This document shows positions 1 through 12,465 of a stretch of 64,000 bases of DNA, in pieces. The stretch lies in the NCBI GenBank assembly GCA_944472155.2, contig OX235279.1, forward strand, positions 53,231,564 to 53,295,563, given 5' to 3'. The position numbers were made by a program, and so were the translations under genes. The notes beneath the pieces are model-generated. The model saw only the letters and a list, made by a program, of their open reading frames with translations. It ran no database searches and was not told the origin of the DNA. This DNA is from Trichobilharzia szidati. Lineage: Eukaryota > Platyhelminthes > Trematoda > Strigeidida > Schistosomatidae. Position 1 is the first letter of the stretch; every line of letters starts with the position of its first letter.

Positions 1-1
1 T

Positions 2-2285
2 CATCAGTATCCAAAGTGGTTCTGGAAAGCACTGCGACGCAATCATATATATCCAAATACGAAGTCCCTTCAACGTCATGCAATGAATTGTCCTGATTCT
101 ATCAAATCACGAATGCCCGAACTGCAGCGGAATATTAATCAAAGATCCTCTGCCCTGTACGAATTGACTCCTGACGAATGTCAAAGATTCACTGAATATA
201 TCAACTTAGTTGCAAATAAACGGTCGGAATCTGTCGTAACCCAGCTCAACAAAAGCCTTAAGCAGATGAAAGCTGACGGCAAATTTCCTGACGAGCCCAC
301 AAAATTTGTGTTCAATTATTCCTCAGTACCTTTAACGGACGTGCAACTGGAAGTCCTATCTCTGGGCCCAAAATTCTGTGATATCAGTTTCAACGCCGAC
401 AAACTTCATACTCAGGTCCAGTTTGGAAAACCTAATCAGTCAGACGAACGACCTCATCCCAACTTCTGAGGACGAGTTACAGAGATTCAAGTCAACAATC
501 ATCGACTGCTGCCACCAATACTTGAATACAAAATCAAAAGTCCGCAACCACCTAACAAAGCGGCACCGAGAAGAATTAAAACAGTTGAAAGATAACAAAG
601 ATCTGCTAATAACTCGCCCCGACAAGGGTGCCGGTGTAGTGCTTCTGAATCGAAAAGACTACATCGAGAAAATGAACGATATACTGTCGAATGAAGATAA
701 ATTTTCCCAACCTTCCAATGAAAGAAACAAAACGGAACAGATTGAGAAGCAGCTCACAGACGTCTTGAAGAGAATGAAGGCCAGTCAACTAATCAGTGAG
801 GATATCTATGACCGGATCCGGCCAACAGGTTCAATAATACCAAGACTTTACGGTCTACCAAAGGTACACAAGGTTGGTCTCCCACTTCGTCCAATTCTGG
901 ATATGTCAGGTTCCCCTTACCACTCTATTGCAAAATGGCTAGCAGATATTCTGGAACCTGTAAGGAAACAATTATGTATGCACTCGCTCCGTGACACCTT
1001 CCAGTTCATCGACTGCATACAAGACATGAATGTATCTAACAAAATTATGCTGTCCTTCGACATTGAGTCACTTTTCACCAATGTTCCACTCACGGAAACG
1101 GTCTGCTTCATATGCAAATATATAGATGACAACCATCTCAATATTGGAATACCAACAACATATTTGAAGGAATTACTATTGAGATGCACTCTGAACGTCC
1201 AGTTCACATTCAACGACACCATCTACAGACAAAAAGATGGTATTGCAATGGGATCTCCGTTGGGTCCACTACTATCAGATTGCTTCGTCGCAAGCCTCGA
1301 GAAAGGTCCACTAAAGCCAAGCATTGACAATTTGCGACTGTATAAAAGATACGTAGACGACATATTCATTATTTGTGACAACAACAATGACCCCAATCTA
1401 CTGCTGAAGACATTTAACTATTGCCATCCAGCAATAAAATTCACTCTTGAAATGGAAAACGAGTCAAAAATTCCGTTTCTTGATGTGGAACTAACAAGAA
1501 GAACTGATGGGAGCCTAAGAAGATCGATCCATAGAAAACCTACTTGGAATGGTCAACTAACAAGCTTCTATAGCTGGGTACCCATTCAACAAAAGCGAAA
1601 TTTAATTAAATCACTTGCCACCCGCATCCGATGCATCTGCAGTCCCGACGCTCTGGAAACAGAATTAGATATTCTAAGAGAAATTTTCATCCAAAATGGA
1701 TACCCAATGAGATTCATCGACAAAAATATCAAACCAAGAATTTGGAGAAACGAAACTCTACTTGCGCCAAAAAAGAAACTCTACATGAACCTGGATTTCA
1801 AGGGAGATTTAGCAAGCGATATTCTCAAGAGAAGGATCACATCATCTCTGAGAAGAACATTCTTTGCAGCAACGCTAAGAATAGTGTTCTCCAGTAGCCC
1901 ACTGATCTGCAGAAGCCTCAAGGACAAGATCCTGCGTCTGACCACTTCTATGTGCATATATCAGTTCACCTGCTGCTGTGGAGCCAGGTACATCGATCGT
2001 TCGACGCACACCCTGTCCAAGAGGATTCAAGAACACTATCCAGCATAGTTGCGAAAAGGCAATAGTGGTGCAATAAGGAGTGCGATAATTGAACATCTGG
2101 TTAACACTGATCATTCCATTTCAACAAACGCCTCCTTCAAAGTAATCTACAGAGTCAAGAACAACCTATCAAAGGCAATACGGTTTCGCCTTCTTTGTAT
2201 CGCTGAAGCTCTGGCCATTCACATAGAAAAACCGGAGCTGTGCATACAAAAGAGGATTACTCAACCACTTCTACTGTCTTGGTAA
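2..2285 (+). mobile_element. Penelope-like retroelement copy 1 (PLE-1), nearly full-length coding region, decayed
   Basis: Reverse transcriptase plus GIY-YIG protein of a PLE. Reading frame is open from base 2, so the N-terminus lies left of the window; the Met codon at 83 is internal. The frame runs to about 425, where one extra G (425/426, TTTGGAAA against TTTGAAAA in PLE-3) shifts it; it continues in the frame of 378-2048. RT landmarks seen: the DGIAMGSPLGP block near 1235-1270 and the catalytic YVDD at about 1350-1361. A TAG at 2046-2048 replaces the Trp codon found in the homologous position of other copies (EHYPAW); the same frame then runs to TAA at 2283-2285. In the C-terminal nuclease the conserved YIG reads YID. 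So three lesions separate it from an intact copy. PLEs are known to encode RT fused to GIY-YIG; assignment to a named schistosome family was not possible here. Confidence 0.92.
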
Positions 2286-2735
2286 CAACTTTTTTGATTT
2301 GATTTTTTTGATGACTTAATTTTGTTTCTTTGCCTGTTCTTTAATTGCTTATAATTCTTGTATTCATTTAGAACTCTTACGTAATTTCGTATTATCTACT
2401 TTGTTCCTATGTGCATCCTGAGTAAAACTCACTCATCAAACTATTCATATTATTACACAACTTCTTTTAACAACTGTTTGTGACAACTCATCACCTTTGT
2501 TACTACCCTAATTTCACTAACACCTAATTTTCTTGACTGATTTTGTATTACGTAACTCCAATTACCAATCTTCACCTGTTTAGTTTAAATAACTATTGGA
2601 CACATACATACAAAATAACACATATATATTTGCGATTGTACAGCTAAGAAAATGAATTCGCCGAAAAGAGACTCTTCGTTGATCTACGTGTTTTGTTTTC
2701 ATTAATGCCTGGATGGGGATTATAGATGAATTGAA
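2286..2735 (+). other. 3' untranslated tail of PLE-1
   Basis: AT-rich non-coding tail that matches the tail of PLE-3 (about 26115-26470) nearly base for base in blocks such as TTTGCGATTGTACAGCTA and the pyrimidine-rich stretch around 2480-2580. Similarity stops near 2735, which I take as the 3' end of the element. Confidence 0.7.
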
Positions 2736-4479
2736 AAAAAAACATATTCAAGCATTAATCGTCTTTTTACTCCATCATACCGGTGCATGTTCACGTGTAT
2801 GAATGGACGAAGTCCTCTGAGTATGGCAAATGTAACTAACCACACAGAAGCAAATGAACTCATTCATGCGCATTGGTTATGTGTTCTTAACTCATATTGT
2901 GAGTACTAATCTTTTTGAGAAACTAAGAACCAATTTAGCTGCAGGGAATGTTTTGTTAACAAATATGTTTAGTTGACGTTTTATAATATCTACCGAAATG
3001 TCACCTTTATAACCTAACTTGAGATTTAGTACTTTCTTATCATTAACCTATCTCTAGGCATCCAAATGTACTTTTTTAAAGGATTTTCCAAATAGCCGCC
3101 TTCTTGTAGTGTAAGATTCAGTCGATAAATTTTTTCACTAATGCATTCGTCTGAATATATACTCTTTATTCTATCGGTGAGATAATGAATCAAATTGTTT
3201 GTGTATTGAAGCTCTATGAAACGATGAGAATGGATATATTATCTAAGTAGATTCCTCTTCAAATATCTATCCATTGTTTCGGAAAGGAGAACATCTAGGG
3301 TAGATACACTGTTACTTTCTGCTTCCTTCTCCACAGTTGTGCAAACGATATGGTCATATCCTGTCTACATAGTTTACCTACTGTCGTTCAATAAATACAA
3401 TGACCATAATAAAAGGATTTGTAGGGACTTGTGCTTTTTTGGTGTATTGTTCCATATAGGGCAATATCAGTTTACCCAGGTGGTTATTTTATAACACTTC
3501 CCTCTAATGACTCTTATGTGCTTTCTTCATTCCTTCTCATAGGCTTCAAGTTATTTCAGTGAAAAACATGTTATTCATTTTCTTGCATAAACAGCTTCGT
3601 TTTAATAATAATAATTCTCATGATAAAGTGGTTTGAGAATAATGAGGACAGCTTGATATTATAGACAACTAGGTCAATTCTCATAAAATTGAAAGCTGTT
3701 TTATACTAAGAGTACGGTAAATAAATAATCAAAATTTAAACCAATATAATCAATATATTAGAGGGGCAAAACTTTTTAATGTCATATTCATTTAGTTTAC
3801 TCTCGCCAAGGGGGAGGTGGAAGTAGGATAAACCTTTTCGAATAGTGAGTCTATAGTTCTTGTATCTAACTCCCGTAGCCTCAACTGTGCGTGTCTGTGT
3901 GTGAAAGACAAGCTAGAATCGCATTCACAGGCTTCAGTAGAGTATAATAAATAACCTTGAAAATGATGGTTCTGTCCTTTCCCAACCACCAAAAATTTGC
4001 CTAGGAGTGTGTCTGTTAATTTACCCGCTTGTTCACTCACAAGAACAGAAAAATTTCGAAAAACACTTAGAAATGGTGAAATATTTAACTATGGTTTTTA
4101 CGTTTACAAATTTATGTCTCATGGTAGAACCTTCATGACTTACACAAAAGCCCGTAAAATTAATAATTCGTTATTATTAAACTATGAGAGGATTGACTGT
4201 GTTCTCATCTGTCTACTAAGTGCAAAGCATACGAAAGACTAAGCGTGATTACATCATCACCAGTAAACATAAATCTGACGACCATTGTAAGTCAGAGATA
4301 ACCGGACAAGTATATCGTTACTTTGTCAAAACGAGTGCGACTGCAATTAACAGTCAAATAATAAGCCATATAGAGTTAAAGAATCAGTTATCATTTATGA
4401 TAAGCTAGTTGGTTATGACTATTTAAAAGACGATGTTTCCCTCAAATTAATAATTCATATTCTTAGGATTTATATAGAT
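2736..4479. other. Gene-free stretch, no recognised feature
   Basis: AT-rich DNA with only short random open frames. No splice-bounded exon, repeat family or RNA gene was recognised. Confidence 0.5.
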
Positions 4480-4890
4480 TTGACTGATTTCACGTTACAT
4501 GTCAGAACAAAGAGAAATAAGTTACAAGGTGGTGAGAGCTGTCTACTAGCCAAATTGGTAGACAGTAATTTACGTCAGTGTTTACGTCCTCAAGATTTGT
4601 CGTGTCAAAGTGGCCGTCTCCTTCAAATCCGAATCCAAGAACACAAATTAGCTGAAAAAGGCGTGATATACATTTTTTTCATATCAATGTCTGTAGGTGA
4701 TTATGGACACCAATTTGATTGGGATAATGTAGAAATTTCAAATAGAGGAAACACCAAGAATGGTAGGGAATTTCTGGAAGCCTGGTACTCAAGTGATTCA
4801 GCAATTAACAAACACATTACTATAGACCAAATTTACCAGCTAATGAAAAGTAAATCACATGACAAGAAAGTTCGAATTCCAAGTCAATAA
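4480..4890 (+). pseudogene. PLE GIY-YIG C-terminal remnant (PLE-9)
   Basis: Open frame of 136 codons. Residues about 50-136 match the usual C-terminal part of PLE GIY-YIG domains: an R-x-QEH helix, the HQFDWDN block, a GNTKN-x-REFLEAW helix and an SAINKHI-x-ID tail. No RT precedes it, so the copy is 5'-truncated. The first 75 bases of coding-like sequence (4529-4605) recur at 62385-62459. It is followed by a tail that holds the hammerhead candidate at 4989-5030. Different family from PLE-1. Confidence 0.7.
4529..4605 (+). repeat. 75-bp repeat with hairpin, shared with 62385-62459
   Basis: The two copies are over 90% identical by eye. Each contains the inverted pair CTGTCTAC / GTAGACAG separated by about eleven bases. 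Confidence 0.75.
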
Positions 4891-4988
4891 AAATGATCAG
4901 TAGAGATGTAAATCAACTACCAGTCACGAAGATGGTTGCCAGGAGACACAATTATATCATTCAAATGAGTTTACTTGATACTAAAACC

Positions 4989-5030
4989 TGCGCTGAAGAT
5001 GTTGTCTAGACGGATGACGAAAGCTTCGCA
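4989..5030 (+). ncRNA. Hammerhead ribozyme candidate in PLE-9 tail
   Basis: Stem I TGCG (4989-4992) pairs with CGCA (5027-5030). Core box CTGAAGA (4993-4999) fits the consensus CUGANGA. Stem II GTTGTC (5001-5006) pairs with GATGAC (5013-5018), one G-U included. GAAA is at 5019-5022. Stem III is a minimal AG/CT (5022-5025), and the predicted cleavage follows T5026 (CUU triplet). All invariant core bases are present. The one departure is an unpaired T5000 between A9 and stem II. Hammerheads in PLE tails are known from published surveys; activity here is inferred. Confidence 0.55.
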
Positions 5031-6090
5031 ATGAAATCAGCCATCTCAGAGAGCACAACTAAGTCAAAATCATCCACCTGAGCTACAAATCTTCCCCATT
5101 ACTTTTAATGCTTCACACTTTAAAGTACTTTGAAGATTTAATTTCTTGAATTTTTCGAATTCATTCTAGCTACATCTACACTATAGGATTTTCAAATTAT
5201 TTCTCTTCAACCTTCACACTTCCAACTGATATTCAGGATTACTTATAAGATTTTTGAGTCTGAAATATTCCCACATCGTGAATAAAAAATTGGTCTTAAA
5301 GAAGAATAATCTCAATAAATTCTCTTCAAGTCTTTACAGTTATACAATAAAATGTAGTATTATTATAGCCAAGTATGAGATGGATATGTTTTCAAGTAGA
5401 ATATGGTTAATTTCAAGTTGTTATGCCACAAGGTAAATAGTACTTTTGTGACAAAGGTAATGAATGAGCTGAATTCATTTGTGTGAAATGGGAGATGATG
5501 ATTAATCATAGTAAATTCATACAACATGGGGTAGGAAAATTGATAAATTAGTTCAAGGTTGCAGAATGTATTTGGTGTGTGTCTAGTACAAAGATAGTAT
5601 GCAGTAAACTAAAGGTGGTAAGATTACAACCAGTACTTCATAAAATAATCAATATGTGAAATAAATTTAAGTACAGACATTATAAGAAATAATGTCATGT
5701 CTGATCAGAATAGCTTGTCTATATGCATGCAAAATTCTAATAAGCACCCGAAGGTTGCTAGAATAAAGAGTACAAATTACAAAATATTGTCACTAAATTG
5801 TTTAGACAAAAAATCCAAATAGAGGAGAAGGAAAGAAAAAGTGAACCACCTGGAGGAGACGAAGGACACAATAAGAACGTCTGGATTTGTTTATTCTGAA
5901 TACCAAATCTTGGGTTAGTCGATATTAATGCCACAGCTTCCATCATATGTAGATGTAGACGAAATGGATTTTACAACGTCTCACGTATGTGGCATATAGC
6001 GCCAAAGAGCATATTAGGGTTCAGTTGATGCTCTCAGCTTAATAAGTGTGACAGAATCGATAGAATTTCCAGCAGATCCCAGAAAGTACG
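5031..6090. other. Gene-free stretch, no recognised feature
   Basis: The first 70 bases belong to the PLE-9 tail. The rest is AT-rich DNA without a recognised gene or repeat. Confidence 0.45.
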
Positions 6091-6340
6091 TCTACAATTA
6101 TAGTAGTATTCACTTAAATAAGGTGTAGCTTGAAGTACTTTCCCTTGGTCTTGGATTTCGCGACAGACCGACACGAGTTAATCACTTAGATACTAATACT
6201 GAATATGAAAACCTATTAAGTCATACAAGGAATCTTGTTCCATCATCCACCCTGGAACTAGAACGCTTCAAATCCAGTCTAATGGATTGTTTTTTAAAAA
6301 CCTTGTCCAGTCATGTGAGTCATGAAACAGGCATCAAAAT
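6090..6340 (+). pseudogene. PLE N-terminal remnant (PLE-7)
   Basis: Around 6128-6300 the plus strand encodes LEVLSLG, a Glu-Asn-Leu-Leu block and LELERFKSSLMDC. PLE-1 has the same order of motifs between about 347 and 510 (LEVLSLGPKF, ENLI, ELQRFKSTIIDC). A stop precedes the first motif. Only this upstream part of the element remains. Confidence 0.6.
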
Positions 6341-6675
6341 ATAATAAACACAATTACACGAACTGTAAACAAAATTTAACCTCAGACTGACAAATATTAG
6401 TCTACTTTTGTTAAACACTTTAAATAGAGTGTACTTCTCATCAGAATTTTAGTGATTACGTCCGACTAAACGTTCATGGTCGTAGATAACTGAATATGAA
6501 AAAAATACATGCATATGCGGTATACAATGGTGTGTGTGTGTGTGTATGTGTATATACAGCTACAATTGTAAACCGTTTGTTAGCCTCTCCATAAGAAGAT
6601 ATAGACAATCGGGAATTTAAATCAAGCATAACTGATTAGTGATACATATCCATTCTTACTTATTAGTCAGGAATT

Positions 6676-6898
6676 GGTGCGTCGGGGGCGCAGCGGTAGA
6701 ATGCTCGCCAACCACGCATGTGGTCCGTGGCTCAATCCCCAGCTGACGCACTCCTTTACCACGCTAAGCCGGTAATAAGACTGGTAAAGAGGGAAGGTTG
6801 GCCATGAGGTTAGCAACCACATCCCGTAAAAATAAACACCACTGCTACTGAAACTTCAAACCTCTAGCTTGAAGCCCTATGCTCCACTGGAATAAAAC
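6676..6898 (+). mobile_element. tRNA-headed SINE (family without hammerhead), copy 1
   Basis: The head GTGCGTCGGGGGCGCAG... folds like a tRNA half: GTGCGTC at the start pairs with GACGCAC about 65 bases later. A-box-like (GCGCAGCGGTAGAATGC) and B-box-like (GTGGCTCAATCCC) segments are spaced as in a pol III promoter. The body (GGGAAGGTTGGCCATGAGG, CTAGCTTGAAGCCCTATG) recurs at 44324-44559 and on the minus strand at 48073-48305. Flanks share TCAGGA-A/C-TTG, an imperfect 10-bp target duplication. Confidence 0.8.
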
Positions 6899-6899
6899 A

Positions 6900-7270
6900 A
6901 TCAGGACTTGCTATGCATCAGCTAAAATCACACCTTCACGTCTGTTCAAACTTTAGGGCTTCAGTAGTTAGTCTTCCTTCATACGAACGAAAACCTTTCT
7001 GTAGAGACTTAGTCTTATCAAAGTTGATCTTGTGTCCCATTTCTATCGAGTGCAGTGCAATCGTCGATCTGTTTTCTAGATTCTTCAAGTCTGCAGAGGT
7101 CTTTGGAACCAATTTAGACGTGTCGTTCTTTAACATTTGCTGTCGTATAGACCTGTTACTGTCAATTCACTTTTCTGTAATACAGTTTCCTTCCGTTCAG
7201 AATAAAGTGCAACGAACTTCTAGAAATGTGAGTGCATATGCCTTTCATATTTCGTTCACTATAGCATAGT
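6900..7270 (-). pseudogene. PLE GIY-YIG C-terminal remnant (PLE-8)
   Basis: Minus-strand frame 7136-6936 reads ENRSTIALHSIEMGHKINFD followed by a Q-x-G-x-R-x-YEGRL-x-EALKFE helix. This is the usual C-terminal half of a PLE or retroelement GIY-YIG domain. The frame decays on both sides. Distinct from the other PLE families here. Confidence 0.6.
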
Positions 7271-9740
7271 TACTAGTATTATTAAAGTTTAACTTTTTGG
7301 TTACTTCTGAGTATTTTTCACAACCTCTTTGTTAAGTAATCATGTTAATTTTTTGTTTTGCAATTTTCGAAACTCAAGTAGAATGTTGATTTATGCATTA
7401 CGTGTTTAAACTTTCGGGAGCGCATTCATACATACATATTATTATTATTGTTTCCTAACCATACTTTATGGAATTAAACCCGTCTATTGCAAAAGAAGTT
7501 ACTAGAACAAAACCTGAAAAGAGGTGAAAGGTGAGTGAATGATTCATGAGGCCATTACATCATCACATGCATGAATATTTTAGCCAAGTGGTCAGAATAT
7601 TTATTACACTCATATAATTGATTACACTTTTATGTTTCGATGCACTCCTTTAATTCATTCTGTACCTGTGTGTGTGTTTGTGTGAGTGTTAGTCCAACAA
7701 TTCCCTCTCAACTTTTGAAAAACAATGTTAAGGTCAAATAAGCCAAGTGCACTGTCTTCTTTGCGAAGATAGGAGATATTCACCTATTCTTTGTGCAATC
7801 AATACTACAGATTTGTAAGATAGATAATAAACAAAGGCTTGATTACTGTTCTGCATGTGCACACTTCTGTTGTGCACGAGTGTGAAATTAAGCATTGCGG
7901 GATGCAAACAATAAAGCTTATTCATCAAAATGGTGAATTCTAATGAACTTGTTTTTCTCAATAATTAGGTAGAGGTCATCTGATTTACGTGGATTATACG
8001 TTACTAATAAATTAGACTTGATACATGAATAGGTTCGCTATGAGTGTGTATTTACAAAAAGATGTGTTCAGCAGCTAGCAAAATGAGAAACGTTTTTGGT
8101 CTCCAAGTATAGAAAGAGTTTGACAGTTTTCCATGTCAGTATCACTGATGTTTATCAAAAAGTTTCACGTCCGCTGAACTTTAATGTGCAGAATGATGGC
8201 ACATTTTTACCTTTTGGAACTACTGAATTTCCCGTTATTTATTTCCGCCGGGGTAATATCCTGCTAATACTTTTCCCCAAGTATAGAGCGAAACGTTGTA
8301 ATTAATCATTTCAATTTTGCTGAGATTTCAAAAATACATCTTTTGTATATATCTACTTCTCACCTGGCGCCCAAGTATTTTGGAACTATTGCGTAAAATT
8401 TTGATCACAATTCATAAGAATTTCCAGAAGTTAGTTGCGCTTTTTTCTGAACGGAACGAAACTGTATTATGCAAAAGTCGATTGACAGTCACAGATTTAT
8501 ATGACAGCGAATGTTATTGAAGATTCTCATTAGATTCTAAAAGAGAAATCCCCCAGTTTTTCTTACTTTTAATGATCGTTTTCACTTTTGGAAACTTCGT
8601 TCAAAATAGGCAAAACACCTTGAAATTTTTGAAAATTATTACAGATGATAATTTCTTTTTTCATAAAATAGTTCAACATTTTTTAAAAATTTGGTTACTG
8701 TTTATGAAGTTAGTTGCATCACTGCTCCAATAATATACAGAAGGCGACTTAATTAACAAGACAACAAGACCAAAACAAAATAGAGGGAATGTAATTACCA
8801 GGGCTGATCACTATATATGCATTAACATTTCACTCTTATTTGTTGGTTAGAATGTCTGAGGAAAACAGATTTAAAGTAATTCGTTGGTGATGACTGAAAC
8901 TGTAATCAAATTCGAACCAATCATCTGCAGGTGACTTTCTTTTCATGTCTATTTCGTTTCCTATTTGAGGACTGTAATGGGTCCACTAAATTTACTATTC
9001 TATTCGAAGATATTGTGATTACATTGATCCTAACAGTTACTAGTATTATCATCATCACTATCCTGGGACAAAGCCTTTGTGGTCATTGAAACATCAGGCA
9101 GTTCACTCGAATAGTTTACGCCGCTACCAAACTTTAAAAGTATAGGAGAGCATTAATTTCTGTGTCTACCTAATATGTTTAAAAGTCTAAGGAGGTCTGA
9201 ACTATCTTTTTTTGGGTTAACAAAATGTCCTGAAACGCTCTCTGATAGTGCAGATTTAATTTCCCGCTTTTAGAATTATCTTTTGGTAAGTATATAACTG
9301 TTCTTTAGTTACTTGCAGTGGACTTAATCAAACAAAAAGAAACTTGGTTTTATTATTTTGTTTTTAATCAAAATACACTAATTTGCTTTAAAAGCATAAA
9401 AGCACTCCTGCATCATATATGGATTTTAATGTAACCAATGCACTAAAAGGTCCTTCTATTCCTTTGATTATTTATGAAATTCACTATCACCTAAGTGGAA
9501 TTATTTTAGACTAATAATAATTTATATTTCATCATGAATGTTGTAGACAATTAAGATTGTGAGCAAGCTTGAAACGATTAGAAAGAAAGAGTAGTACTGT
9601 CATACACACATCGGTCTGTTGTTTTTGGCTTCATAGAAAAACAAAGTGATTGAAAGCCCATTCAAAGCACATGACTGTAGGTATGTGAACCACATAAGAT
9701 TTGATCATTTACCTTCTGTGTATATTACAATGTAGAGAAC
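7271..9740. other. Gene-free stretch, no recognised feature
   Basis: AT-rich. Two short plus-strand frames at 8096-8520 show no recognisable motif, splice context or repeat match. Confidence 0.45.
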
Positions 9741-9741
9741 T

Positions 9742-9895
9742 ATCAGTAACCGGGGTGTATTTGATAGCTATTTTGTCCTAGCCTGGGACTCTTCAACTGT
9801 GCACACTTACCACCCTACCAGGAATCATAACCCGAACCTTCAGGTTACTAGTCCAGTTCGTTAACCATTTAGCCCTATAGGGCGGAATTCCATGA
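9742..9895 (-). mobile_element. tRNA-headed hammerhead SINE, copy A (decayed)
   Basis: Read on the minus strand: an A-box-like GGCTAAATGGTTAACG and B-box-like GGTTCGGGTTATGATTC head, then a hammerhead-like block with TTGAAGA, GTCC...GGAC and AAAA in place of GAAA, then a tail. Same order as the copy at 48795-48955. Core base C3 is T and G12 is lost, so the motif should be inactive. Confidence 0.65.
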
Positions 9896-10579
9896 CCCAT
9901 GAACTTTAACTTAGTCATTTCGTGTATGTGTTGGATATTTGAGTTCTTAGAGCAGCACTTATTTTCGCGCCATTAAAAATCTTTGATGACAGACACAGTA
10001 CTCAAGATCATATCATTAATATAGGGTCTAAGGTAGTTCAGTATTGTTTGTATTCAAATTCAGTGTGAAATAAGTATGAATTTCACCACTCATTGGGAAA
10101 TGAAAATAAAATAATAAATACCACTCTAGCATTTAAACAGGAGTTTGTTTCATATTCTTTTTGTTTTACTCACTCCGGTAACTTTTTGTGACCTAACTTA
10201 TGCTCTTAATCATACCTCTGATTTGTGGCTTTATGGATAGTCCAGCAATTGATATGAAATTGCTTCACAGTGCATTAGTTCAAGGTTGCTTCCTTTGTTT
10301 TGTTTTTCTGTATTCATCATTTCATCAACAATACAGAAAGATATGATGTTCTCTAGGCTTGATAAGTGTTAAAATAGGCATAATTAAATAATCGGAATAC
10401 TTTTGCTTAGTTTACTGAACAGAGGTTTTTATTCATTTAGGATATTCGTGTTCTTTTCACTTACTTGATGAACTAGTTTGTAATTATCTGTAATCACTAG
10501 AAAATAATGTTTGTTTTTGATCTGAGAATTACAAACAGAAGGCGCGGGTGAGAAACTTGTGTAACTAAGTTAAAATACA

Positions 10580-10692
10580 GGATTTTCATCATGAACTGAT
10601 ATCAGTTAGAGAACCATTGGAAAAACCTGGGAGTACTGGACAGCTGTTTCGTCCTAGTTCGGGACTCCTCATCAGTACGCACCCACCGGGTT
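10580..10692 (-). mobile_element. Hammerhead SINE, copy B (5'-truncated)
   Basis: Minus strand, from 10683 downward. Stem I GTACTG pairs with CAGTAC, core ATGAGGA, stem II GTCC/GGAC, GAAA, stem III ACAG/CTGT, cleavage triplet GTC. All three helices are perfect. The sole core change is C3 to A (position 7 is free). The tail AACTGATATCAGTTAGAGAA matches the arms of copy C. No tRNA-like head remains. Confidence 0.75.
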
Positions 10693-11011
10693 TGTGTATA
10701 TCTGATGTAGGTAAAATTTGGACAAAGCTTTAGTATGTCAAGTGGAAATTAGGAATAGATGGCTATCAGTCAGGTGGTAAAGTATTGTCATTAGTGTCTC
10801 CAATCATTACCAAGAGTAAGTGTAGTATGGATAATATTTCAATGCATTACTTTAATCGCGTTTATTCACAAGGTAGTTTTTTTTTATTCTAAGGCTATTT
10901 GTTCACTAAAACTCTAAGTCTGTAGACTCAGTGGTGTTTCGTTACTGAATGCAATCACAGGAGGCTGGAAGAAAGTGACGCTTTCTGAACTGATTCTGTG
11001 ACCACCATAAA

Positions 11012-11014
<3 letters not shown>

Positions 11015-11048
<34 letters not shown>
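11015..11048. repeat. (TA)n microsatellite
   Basis: Uninterrupted AT dinucleotide run of about 34 bases. Confidence 0.95.
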
Positions 11049-11051
<3 letters not shown>

Positions 11052-11984
11052 AGTAAAGCCTAGATACGGTTAAGTTGTTTAATATTATACCCAGTGATTA
11101 CTCAGTTCTCATCCATCTAATCAATTAAATAAATTCTATTCGTAACAAGCAGTTAGTTATAGAAGTATAAAAATGAAATGTTAAAGTCGTACGATTATCT
11201 CGAAACGATTATAAACGATTAATTTCAGCGATGTCACTGGGACCTCAACCGAAGAGTCAGTGAATATACAAACTCGGTTGAAGAGTAGTAAGCTGTCAAT
11301 TGATTTTTCAAAAGGGTTTTCGTGAAAAAATGAAACCGATACTGTATTTCAAAAATATGATGTCGTGAGTTGGAATTAATTAAAAGACGTATTTCATAGG
11401 TATCCAACTCAATATCAGACTTGATTGACTCAGTCTCTCAGAAGTCAATACTTACCTTTTTTCACACCACATTATGACTTTTCATGATTGTTTCTTATGT
11501 TCGCATATCTTTCCAGGTTACTTTTGGTAATCAATCACAACCTTGATTTACGAACTTATTTCAGACCCTAGGGATATTTTTCTTATCTAGTGCAAAATCG
11601 CCTTATTGAATTTCCTACTAGGAGAAACTTTAATCACACAAAACAAGAGATACATGGTCAGTATGCTACGTCATGGTTTAATACTGTTACTGAATACCTG
11701 TCAGTGAAATTACACTCTGGGTGGGAAGTAATTTGATCAAGATTCAATGGGTTAACTATTGTTTTAATGAATTCCAAGTGGAATCCTAAAATCTTTTAAC
11801 TGAAATATTATGAAACATGTCATTAAAAAGAAAACATCAAATCCTATCATAGCTAAAGGTAGGTCATTGCATCGCTATCATCATCGCAGTTGTTAAAGAA
11901 TCAGTAAGTATTTGATGTTTGTTTAGTTGTATTCCGAAATGCTTTAGTAGCATGACACATCAGATTTGTGGTTCATTGAGTCTA

Positions 11985-12465
11985 CACTCAACACATGCAA
12001 CAGAAATGACTCAACGCAAATACCAGAGATATCGAAGATATTATTACCACCAGTCAGTCAAATCAGAGGAGGATAATAAATAATCTCAAAGTTCTATTTC
12101 AATTCACATTCACTATAACATTATAACAAGTTACTTATTGTGACTAAAAAAGCAGTCGTCTTATGTCCCATCTGATTGTATTTGATTGATAACACTCATA
12201 TTATTATTATTGCTGAATGTACATTATCCTATATCGATTTTTGATCCAAATATCTAATCAATTCCACTCATGTATATAAATGAAGTAAAAAGTTGTATGA
12301 GTAACTTGATATGATTATGAGCAATAGTTTGTGCTCGAAACGTGGTCATCAGTTAATATTACTGTATAACACCACTGTGTGATTTATCAAAATAAAATCT
12401 TATCCATAATGGAGTTATACTCTACCACAGTGCCCAAGTTTTATACTTATATCAATAAATTTGTG
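11985..12465 (+). mobile_element. PLE 3' end (tail family T), copy 1
   Basis: Begins with the last codons of a PLE (TGCAACAGAAATGA gives CNRND, a typical PLE C-terminus), then a non-coding tail. It closely matches 29531-29985 (same strand) and 27271-27858 (opposite strand). A hairpin with GAGCA...TGCTC followed by GAAAC lies at 12319-12341. The end of the element is near ACTTATAT at about 12455. Confidence 0.8.
12301..12356 (+). ncRNA. Degenerate hammerhead-like fold in PLE tail T
   Basis: AACTTGAT pairs with ATCAGTT as stem I, one base bulged. Box ATGATTA stands where CUGANGA is expected (C3A, G8T). Stem II is GAGCA/TGCTC, followed by GAAA, then AC/GT as stem III. One extra T lies before stem II. 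The changes at 3 and 8 would keep a Watson-Crick pair. Probably a relic, but recurrent in this tail family. Confidence 0.35.

Noticed and set aside
2630..2680. Hammerhead-like GCCGAAAAG motif in the PLE-1 tail (also 26370 and 47510)
   Set aside because: The first core box is not recognisable in these copies and the stems do not pair consistently.
8096..8520. Two adjacent plus-strand open frames
   Set aside because: No motif, composition signal or splice context; length fits chance in AT-rich DNA.
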